From Actinomycetes bacterium (GTDB lineage: Bacteria; Actinomycetota; Acidimicrobiia; Acidimicrobiales; RAAP-2): DNA of 12,268 nucleotides. The first letter of the stretch is position 1. The number at the start of each line of letters is the position of its first letter. Location: the NCBI GenBank assembly GCA_021807965.1, contig JAKBCI010000022.1:1-12268 (forward strand), in the 5' to 3' direction. The notes beneath the pieces were generated by a model. It was not told the origin of the DNA. It was given only the letters and a program-made list of their open reading frames with translations, and did not search any database. Below are positions 6,829-12,268 of the stretch, piece by piece. The translations under genes and the position numbers were made by a program.

Positions 6829-7881
6829 GTGACTGACCGGCGCCCCTTCTTGTACGACGCGCACGTGGAGCTGGGAGCGAAGATCGTACCGTTCGGCGGA
6901 TGGGCGATGCCCCTGCACTACGGCTCGGGGACGATCAGCGAACATCTCACGTGTCGACGCGACGCCGTCGTGTTTGACGTGAGCCACCTCGGCACGGTGC
7001 GCTGCGATGGTCCCGAGATGTACGACGCCATTCAGGCGACGCTCACGAACGACCTGCGAAAGATCGGTCCGGGTCGAGCTCAGTACACGCACCTGCTCGA
7101 CGACGACGGCTTTGTCATCGACGACATCATCGTGTGGTGGGTTGGTGAGCAGGAATTCGACGTCATGCCCAACGCGTCGAACACCGCTGGTGTGACCGGA
7201 GCCCTACCGGGCCGTGACGTGACCGCTGAACGTTGCGTGCTCGCCGTTCAGGGGCCCCAGGCTCGTGCGAAGGTTGGTCGCGTCGACCATCGTTTCGCCG
7301 AGGTCGGACGATTTCGCGTGGAACGGTTCGACTATCGAGGTGTCGAGGTGCGAGTGGCGGGCACCGGGTACACCGGAGAGGCCGGTGTGGAGCTGAGCGT
7401 GCCCAATGAGGCCGCGGCCGACTTGCTCGCCGAGCTCATTGCTGCGGGAGTGGCCCCCGCGGGTCTGGGCGCGCGCGATACCCTGCGGCTCGAAGCGGCA
7501 CTACCGCTCTACGGTCACGAGCTGTCGCGTACCTCGACCACGCTCGAAGCCGGCCTGGGGTGGGTTCTCGGTTGGGACAAGCCTGATTTTCGGGGCCGCG
7601 CCGCGGTCGACGAGGAACGGCGCCGCGGCCCTCGTCGCCGTCTCACCGGTGTTCTCGCTGATGGACGTCAACCCCTTCGTGATGGTGCCGTCGTCATCGC
7701 GGCGGGGGAGGCCGTCGGGACGTTGTCGTCGGGCAACTACTCGCCGGTGCTGGAGCGCGGCATCGGGATGGGCCTGCTGAGCCAGGTGCTCGCTGCCGAT
7801 ACCGTCGTGCGGGTCCAGTTGCGAGGCCGTGACCTTGCGGGGCGCGTCGTCTCGCTCCCCTTCGTTCGAAAGGCGTCGTAA
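6829..7881 (+). CDS. gcvT: Aminomethyltransferase, T protein of glycine cleavage system
   Basis: A 350-residue tetrahydrofolate-dependent enzyme. It releases ammonia from the aminomethyl-lipoyl H protein and passes the methylene to THF. The N-terminus is canonical: LYDAHVELGAKIVPFGGWAMP, then DVSHLGTVRCDG (50-61), TNDLRKIGPGRAQYTHLL, and VIDDIIVWW. In that motif Asp98/Asp99 match the catalytic aspartate region. LAVQGPQAR, GTGYTGEAGVELSV, GLGARDTLRLEAALPLYGHEL and a GTLSSGNYSPVLERGIGMG motif complete the family pattern. The segment after MPNASNT is short compared with E. coli GcvT. The GTG at 6829 is chosen over the longer open frame back to 6739 because the -10 box lies 7 bases upstream and conserved sequence begins here. 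gcvPA starts one base after its stop. Confidence 0.94.
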   Translation: MTDRRPFLYDAHVELGAKIVPFGGWAMPLHYGSGTISEHLTCRRDAVVFDVSHLGTVRCDGPEMYDAIQATLTNDLRKIGPGRAQYTHLLDDDGFVIDDIIVWWVGEQEFDVMPNASNTAGVTGALPGRDVTAERCVLAVQGPQARAKVGRVDHRFAEVGRFRVERFDYRGVEVRVAGTGYTGEAGVELSVPNEAAADLLAELIAAGVAPAGLGARDTLRLEAALPLYGHELSRTSTTLEAGLGWVLGWDKPDFRGRAAVDEERRRGPRRRLTGVLADGRQPLRDGAVVIAAGEAVGTLSSGNYSPVLERGIGMGLLSQVLAADTVVRVQLRGRDLAGRVVSLPFVRKAS

Positions 7882-7882
7882 C

Positions 7883-9244
7883 GTGGCCGACTACCTCGCC
7901 CACACCCCGGACGAAGTCTCGTCCATGCTCGCCTTCCTCGGTCTGGCGTCGCTCGACGAACTTTTCGCGCACATTCCAGCGGCGGTGCGCCTAGCGAGCG
8001 GCTCCGCGCTACCCGCGGGTCGCAGTGAACCCGACGTGGCCGCGACGTTCGCTCGCTACAGCCTCGCCAACCGCGCGGCGGGCTCGCTGGTGTGCTTCGC
8101 CGGCGGCGGCGCGTACGACCACGAGGTGCCGGCCGTGGTGCGATCGCTCGCGTCGCGGTCGGAGTTCGTGACGGCGTACACGCCGTACCAGCCTGAGGTG
8201 GCCCAGGGCGTACTGCAGGCGCTCTTTGAGTACCAGACGATGGTGTCCCGGCTCAGTGGACTGCCCATCGCCAACGCGTCGCTCTACGACGGTGCGACGG
8301 CGCTCGTCGAGGGGCTAAATCTCGCCGCCGCCGCGACGGGCCGCTCGACGATGGTGATCTCGTCGGGCGTGCACCCTCACTGGCGCGCGGTCGTGCGCAC
8401 GTTCGCGCGAGGCACCGGTCACCGCGTGGTGGAGGTCCCGCTCGTCGACGGCCTGACGGATTGGTCGGCGATAGACGTCGACGAAGCGGCGGCCGTGGTC
8501 GTGTCGTACCCCAACTACTTGGGCGTGCTCGAAGCGATGGACGTCGCGGCCGAGCGCGCGAAGGACCTCGGCGCGCTCTTCGTGATGGGCGGCGATCCAG
8601 TCGCCGCGGGCGTGCTTCGCACCGCCGGCCAGTGGGGAGCCGACGTGTTCGTCGGCGAGGGTCAGGCGTTCGGCACCGCGCTGTCCTTTGGCGGACCGTA
8701 CCTGGGGCTCTTCGCCGTGGCTCGCGAGCACGTGCGCCGTCTGCCCGGTCGCATTGTGGGCGAAACGCTCGACACGAACGGACGACGCGCGTTCGTTACG
8801 ACCCTGCGCGCGCGTGAACAAGACATCCGCCGCGAGAAGGCGACCTCGAACGTCTGCACGAACCAGACGCTGATGGCGATCACCGCAGCGATCCAGCTCG
8901 GATGGCTCGGCACCGATGGCCTGCGTCACGTGGGCATGGCCAGCGCGTCGGGCGCGCACGCGCTGGCCGACGCGCTGGCCGATGTGTCGGGCGTTCAGTT
9001 ACTCTGCGCGGCGCCCTTCCTACGCGAGTTCGCGGTTCGCTTGCCTCGCCGAGCCGACGAGGTTATCGCGGCCATGGCCGAGGACGGCGTGCTGGCGGGG
9101 CTCGCGGTGTCGTCGCTGACCGGAGGTGATGACCCGTCGGTGGCGGGCGATACGTCGCGGGTGCTGCTCGTCGCGGTGACCGAACGACGAACGGCTGAGG
9201 AGTTGCACCGGTACGTCGAGGCAATGCGAAAGGCGGTGCGGTGA
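7883..9244 (+). CDS. gcvPA: Glycine dehydrogenase (decarboxylating) subunit 1
   Basis: A 453-residue N-terminal half of the P protein. With GcvPB it decarboxylates glycine and loads the aminomethyl group onto lipoylated GcvH. The opening YLAHTPDEVSSMLAFLGL is the usual start of this subunit. TAYTPYQPEVAQGVLQALFEYQTM near residue 100 and GRIVGETLDTNGRRAFVTTL followed by REQDIRREKATSNVCTNQTL near residues 300-330 are family signatures. This subunit has the aminotransferase-like fold but not the PLP lysine. The start at GTG 7883, one base after the gcvT TAA, has a plausible GAAAGG ribosome-binding site at 7868-7873. A longer open frame back to 7829 overlaps gcvT and adds non-conserved residues. 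The stop overlaps the gcvPB start. Confidence 0.95.
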   Translation: MADYLAHTPDEVSSMLAFLGLASLDELFAHIPAAVRLASGSALPAGRSEPDVAATFARYSLANRAAGSLVCFAGGGAYDHEVPAVVRSLASRSEFVTAYTPYQPEVAQGVLQALFEYQTMVSRLSGLPIANASLYDGATALVEGLNLAAAATGRSTMVISSGVHPHWRAVVRTFARGTGHRVVEVPLVDGLTDWSAIDVDEAAAVVVSYPNYLGVLEAMDVAAERAKDLGALFVMGGDPVAAGVLRTAGQWGADVFVGEGQAFGTALSFGGPYLGLFAVAREHVRRLPGRIVGETLDTNGRRAFVTTLRAREQDIRREKATSNVCTNQTLMAITAAIQLGWLGTDGLRHVGMASASGAHALADALADVSGVQLLCAAPFLREFAVRLPRRADEVIAAMAEDGVLAGLAVSSLTGGDDPSVAGDTSRVLLVAVTERRTAEELHRYVEAMRKAVR

Positions 9245-10752
9245 TGACCAGCGCGCAACCGGGCGGGCGGGCTGCGTCAATCCCGCTCATGGGTCACGAG
9301 GTCGAACCCACGATGTTCGAGCTCTCGGTGCGCGGTCGATCGGCGGCCCAGTTTCGCACGACGGGCATCGAGCCGCGGCCCTTGTCGTCCATGGTGCCCG
9401 CGCAGCACCTCAATCCCGAGACGATCGTTACCGCGGACTTGGCCGAGCGCGATCTGGTGGGTCACTTTACGCGGCTGACCCACCGCCAGTTTTCGGTTGA
9501 CCTGGGTGCCTATCCGCTCGGCTCGTGCACGATGAAGTACAACCCAAAATTCGCCGACGCGATTGCTGGGGACCCCGGACTCGCGGGGGTGCACCCCGGT
9601 ACACCGGCTGCGCTCGCCCAGGGTTGGCTCGAACTGCTGGTCACGCTGGAAGAGCGGCTCTGCGCGCTGACCGGGATGGCGGCCGCGACCCTGCAGCCCG
9701 CCGCCGGCGCGGCCGGCGAGCTGACGGGACTGCTCTTGATGCGCGCGTACCACGATGCGCGCGGCGAGGACCGCCAGCGAGTCATCATTCCCGACTCGGC
9801 CCACGGGACCAATCCGGCGTCGGTGACCCTGGGCGGCTACGACGTCACGACCGTCGCATCGAACGATCGGGGCCTGGTGGATCTCGACGCGCTGCGCGCC
9901 GCGCTCGGGCCCGACGTGGCGGGCATCATGCTGACCAACCCCAATACGGTGGGCCTGTTCGAGGAGCAGATCACGGACATCGCGACGGCCGTCCACGACG
10001 TTGGTGGGTTGCTGTACTACGACGGCGCCAACTTGAACGCGATCGTCGGCGTCGTGCGTCCGGGCGACATGGGCTTTGACATCGTGCACATGAACCTGCA
10101 CAAGACGTTCGCCACGCCCCACGGTGGCGGGGGACCGGGGGCGGGTCCGGTCGCGGTGTCGGCGCGGCTCGCGGACTTTCTCCCCGGACCCAAGGCCGCG
10201 CGCGTCGGGGATCGCTTTGACTGGGTCACGCCAGCGAGCTCGATCGGCCGCGTACACGGCTGGCACGGCAACGCGCTCGTGCTCGCGCGGGCGCTCGCGT
10301 ACATTGAGGTACACGGCGCCGACGGCCTCGAACGGGTGGCTCAGCACGCGGTGCTGAACGCCAACTGGTTGCGCCGTCGGCTCGCGGCAATCCTGCCCGC
10401 GGCGTACGACCGCCCGTGCATGCACGAATGCGTGTTGAGCGCGACGAAGTTGAAGGCCGCGTACGGCGTGCGAGCGCTCGACGTCGCCAAGGCGCTCATG
10501 GACGAGGGCTTTCACGCGCCGACCGTGTACTTCCCGTTGATCGTTGACGAGGCCCTGATGTTCGAGCCGACCGAAACGGAGAGCCCCCAGACGCTCGAGG
10601 CGCTAGCGAGCGCCGTGGAGTCGATTGCCGAACGCGCCGCGACCGACCCGCAGTCGCTGCACGCGGCCCCGCAGCACACGCCCGTCTCACGGGTCGACGA
10701 GGCGCGAGCCGCGCGACAGCTGGTCGCAACCGAGGACGCCGCGTCGCGCTGA
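9241..10752 (+). CDS. gcvPB: Glycine dehydrogenase (decarboxylating) subunit 2
   Basis: A 503-residue PLP-binding half of the P protein. AYPLGSCTMKYNPKF and GVHPGTPAALAQG mark the N-terminal region. IIPDSAHGTNPASVTLGGYD and LTNPNTVGLFEEQI follow, then YYDGANLNAIVG. NLHKTFATPHGGGGPGAGPV carries the PLP lysine, Lys288 counted from the GTG. SSIGRVHGWHGNALVL and EGFHAPTVYFPLIVDEALMFEPTETES close the conserved core. The last ~40 residues are Ala/Arg-rich and variable. The start is GTG 9241 (GTGA overlap with gcvPA) or ATG 9244, next in frame; both are coupled to the gcvPA stop. No gcvH follows: the next gene is convergent. No hairpin terminator with a T-run is visible in the 21-bp gap to it. Confidence 0.95.
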   Translation: MMTSAQPGGRAASIPLMGHEVEPTMFELSVRGRSAAQFRTTGIEPRPLSSMVPAQHLNPETIVTADLAERDLVGHFTRLTHRQFSVDLGAYPLGSCTMKYNPKFADAIAGDPGLAGVHPGTPAALAQGWLELLVTLEERLCALTGMAAATLQPAAGAAGELTGLLLMRAYHDARGEDRQRVIIPDSAHGTNPASVTLGGYDVTTVASNDRGLVDLDALRAALGPDVAGIMLTNPNTVGLFEEQITDIATAVHDVGGLLYYDGANLNAIVGVVRPGDMGFDIVHMNLHKTFATPHGGGGPGAGPVAVSARLADFLPGPKAARVGDRFDWVTPASSIGRVHGWHGNALVLARALAYIEVHGADGLERVAQHAVLNANWLRRRLAAILPAAYDRPCMHECVLSATKLKAAYGVRALDVAKALMDEGFHAPTVYFPLIVDEALMFEPTETESPQTLEALASAVESIAERAATDPQSLHAAPQHTPVSRVDEARAARQLVATEDAASR

Positions 10753-10773
10753 GAGCGAGGAACGAGCGGGGAT

Positions 10774-11568
10774 TCAGTCCTCGAGGGTCGTGCCACCGGC
10801 GAAGGTGGTGCCCACGCTTCGAAAGTATCCCGCGATGATCTCGCGCGGTGCGAGTGAGGACAACTCCTCGGTGGGCGCGTCGAAGACGTCGAGCGTGGCG
10901 TCGCCCACGAAGGCGGGGCCGAGGTCGACGTCGCGCCCGCGCATCGTCACGACCTCGTGCAGGCTGTCGCGGCCGTCGAGCTCGATGCGGGGGAACCAGC
11001 GGTGGTGCAGCATCGAGTGCTGATTGACAAAACCGGCGTGGTCGCTCGGACCGCGCAGGGTGATAGTCGCCTGGGCGAGACGGCGATCCGACGCGGCGAG
11101 GGTCATCCCGAAGCGTCCGCCTGGGGCGAGGCGGGGACCGGCCCGCCCGACGCTTACCGGACGCGTTTGGTGGATCGACCCCAATTTTTTAGGGTAACCC
11201 TGCAGGTGACCGCGTACGAGGGCAAAGTCCGTGTCCACCCAGATGAACAGACAGCGGCTGTAGACCTGACCACGGTACCGGCAGCGCACGACGACGAACG
11301 CTTCGCGATACTGGGCGCGAACCGGGTCGAGCAGCTCGTCGCCGCGGTCGCCGCAACTCTGCCAGTCGGCCCAGATAAAGGCGACCGCTCCGGGGTCGTC
11401 GTCATCGGCGACCAGACTGACGCCATCGGGCAAGCGGGCGGCGATGGCGCTGGGGTCGGTCCGGTACTCAACGGTGAGCAGGTCGCCCGAGTAGTGCCAG
11501 GGGACCGGTGGCAGCAGGGATGCCTGGCCCGAGGCGGTGCGGGGAAACGGGAGACCGTGCAGGCTCAC
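10774..11568 (-). CDS. Acetoacetate decarboxylase (ADC) family protein
   Basis: A 264-residue cytoplasmic enzyme of the acetoacetate-decarboxylase superfamily. The core signature is RGHLQGYPKKLGSI, with Lys127-Lys128 matching the Schiff-base lysine and its neighbour. Upstream, QYREAFVVVRCRYRG supplies Glu89, a candidate for the catalytic glutamate, followed by YSRCLFIWVDTD. The superfamily contains true acetoacetate decarboxylases and also relatives that act as aldolase-dehydratases, so the activity cannot be fixed. The GTG start at 11568 is chosen because it overlaps the upstream dioxygenase stop as GTGA. The open frame runs back to 11673 but that would put 35 basic residues inside the dioxygenase gene. 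Coupling to an extradiol dioxygenase suggests a keto-acid step in aromatic breakdown; this is inference from context. Confidence 0.85.
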   Translation of the reverse strand: MSLHGLPFPRTASGQASLLPPVPWHYSGDLLTVEYRTDPSAIAARLPDGVSLVADDDDPGAVAFIWADWQSCGDRGDELLDPVRAQYREAFVVVRCRYRGQVYSRCLFIWVDTDFALVRGHLQGYPKKLGSIHQTRPVSVGRAGPRLAPGGRFGMTLAASDRRLAQATITLRGPSDHAGFVNQHSMLHHRWFPRIELDGRDSLHEVVTMRGRDVDLGPAFVGDATLDVFDAPTEELSSLAPREIIAGYFRSVGTTFAGGTTLED

Positions 11569-12268
11569 GCGGCCCCCGTCCAGCCGTCGGCTGGCCGATC
11601 GAACCACAGGTGGACCTGGCCCGTGCCGATGGCGTTTTCGTAGCGTGAGTACGCTCGAGCGGGCGCCACGCATCGGGGACCGCCGAGAGCCGCGACCATC
11701 ATCTGGTAGTGGGCAAAACGACCCTCGGGGCGCACGGTAAAGAACTCGTCGAGGTTCGAAAGCACCCCGGCGTGGTCACCCCGTTCGAGCTGGGCGATCA
11801 CGCGGTGGTCGAGGTCGCGAGCACGAGCCGAGTAGATGTGCTCATCGCCGGCAGCCTCGTGTTCGCGCAGGTGACGCAGTGGATGAAACGTGTGGCTGAG
11901 CGCCCCCGACGCGAGTAGCACGACTCGTCGATCGCACGCGGCGACTGCCCGGGCGATTACGCGGCCCACCGTCGCGAAGTCCGCCGGCTCGCCGGTCTGA
12001 CAGACGCTCACCGAGACCCAGGACTCGTCGCCCTGCAAGAAGGGCAAGAAGTTGGTCGTGGCGTAGGTGATGGGGAGATGTTCGTTATCGATCGCCGTGA
12101 TCCAGCACTGGTCGGTCCGCTCGGCGACCTCAGCCACGCACTCCGCGAACTCGGGGTCCCCGGGGATGTCGTAGGGCACGCTCGACATGCCACGCGGGAG
12201 TTCTTCTGAGGTAAAGAAGCCCCGTCGCCGTTGGTGAGCGGTGATGACGAATTCAACGGTGGTGAACC
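11565..12268 (-). CDS. Class III extradiol ring-cleavage dioxygenase, HpaD-like (5' end outside window)
   Basis: The C-terminal 233 residues of a non-haem iron (or Mn) extradiol dioxygenase of the LigB/class III group. It is closest in motifs to 3,4-dihydroxyphenylacetate 2,3-dioxygenase. The frame stays open to the window edge, and RRRGFFTSEELPRGMSSVPYD spans the ATG at 12188, so that ATG is internal and the real start lies upstream. Other signatures: GDPEFAECVAEVAE, YATTNFLPFL, LLASGALSHTFHPLRHLREHE (its SGALSH histidine matches the catalytic His of class III enzymes), DEFFTVRPEGRFAHYQMMVAALGG, and YENAIGTGQVHLWFD near the end. The N-terminal metal ligands are not in the window. Family members open catechol-type rings in aromatic catabolism. 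Substrate assignment to homoprotocatechuate is plausible, not proven. The stop overlaps the ADC-family start. Confidence 0.85.
   Translation of the reverse strand, partial: FTTVEFVITAHQRRRGFFTSEELPRGMSSVPYDIPGDPEFAECVAEVAERTDQCWITAIDNEHLPITYATTNFLPFLQGDESWVSVSVCQTGEPADFATVGRVIARAVAACDRRVVLLASGALSHTFHPLRHLREHEAAGDEHIYSARARDLDHRVIAQLERGDHAGVLSNLDEFFTVRPEGRFAHYQMMVAALGGPRCVAPARAYSRYENAIGTGQVHLWFDRPADGWTGAA

Noticed and set aside
8315..8959. 214-codon minus-strand open frame opposite gcvPA
   Set aside because: His/Arg/Ala-rich shadow of gcvPA with no domain and no upstream signals.
9277..10515. Long 412-codon open frame on the minus strand opposite gcvPB
   Set aside because: It is antisense to a gene with unmistakable GcvPB motifs, is rich in Arg, Gly, His and Val without any recognisable domain, and is a usual by-product of high-GC codon use.
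10753..10773. Possible bidirectional terminator between gcvPB and the ADC-family gene
   Set aside because: Only 21 bp, with no stable stem followed by a T-run on either strand. The nearby CCTCGAGG palindrome is short and coding.
12186..12188. ATG as the start of the extradiol dioxygenase
   Set aside because: The frame stays open upstream to the window edge and encodes conserved residues (RRRGFFTSEELPRG) immediately before this Met, so the gene is truncated by the window, not started here.

Overview
The window is a dense, high-GC stretch of bacterial chromosome, about two-thirds G+C by eye, with no mobile element, CRISPR array, tRNA or rRNA that I can see. GTG is by far the commonest start codon and intergenic gaps are tiny; none exceeds about 60 bp. 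Protein relationships point to an actinobacterium: a MerR regulator of the mycobacterial Rv1830/ResR type, a ThiG with an actinobacterial-style C-terminus, and a GT87-like membrane glycosyltransferase. The split glycine decarboxylase (gcvPA + gcvPB) is unlike Mycobacterium or Streptomyces and would fit a deep branch such as Acidimicrobiia, but that class assignment is inference.

Layout. (1) 2-607 (+): 3' end of an APC amino-acid permease, ending in a strong hairpin terminator that lies inside the coding end of the convergent gene. (2) 618-1601 (-): AcuI/YhdH-type NADPH-dependent reductase. It is divergent from an alpha/beta hydrolase (1630-2409, +), which is followed by a polytopic GT87-like protein (2437-3768, +). 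(3) 3709-5084 (-): thiD, translationally coupled to a small membrane-anchored protein of unknown function whose 3' end overlaps the GT87-like gene tail to tail. (4) 5131-5910 (+): thiG, divergent from thiD, so two thiamine biosynthesis genes share a 46-bp promoter region. (5) 5965-10752 (+): a MerR regulator, a coupled PD-(D/E)XK-like protein, then gcvT, gcvPA and gcvPB. These encode the T protein and the two-subunit P protein of the glycine cleavage system; gcvH is not in the window. (6) 10774-12268 (-): a class III extradiol (HpaD-like) ring-cleavage dioxygenase, cut by the window edge, coupled to an acetoacetate-decarboxylase-family protein. This suggests the end of an aromatic-degradation operon.

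Two expression features recur. First, all six non-MerR genes that begin a predicted transcription unit within the window have a TA[GC]NNT hexamer 6-7 nt before a GTG codon, so they are probably transcribed as leaderless mRNAs. The MerR gene is the exception: it has a 5' leader, a Shine-Dalgarno sequence and an ATG, and its TACAAT -10 box sits inside a perfect inverted repeat that looks like an operator. Second, four gene pairs are joined by an identical GTGA start/stop overlap, which fixes several start codons that a longest-ORF rule would misplace.

I found no clearly undescribed multi-gene system. The least ordinary items are the nuclease-like protein between the MerR regulator and gcvT, the pairing of an ADC-family enzyme with an extradiol dioxygenase, the membrane-anchored partner of thiD, and the terminator embedded in a coding sequence.
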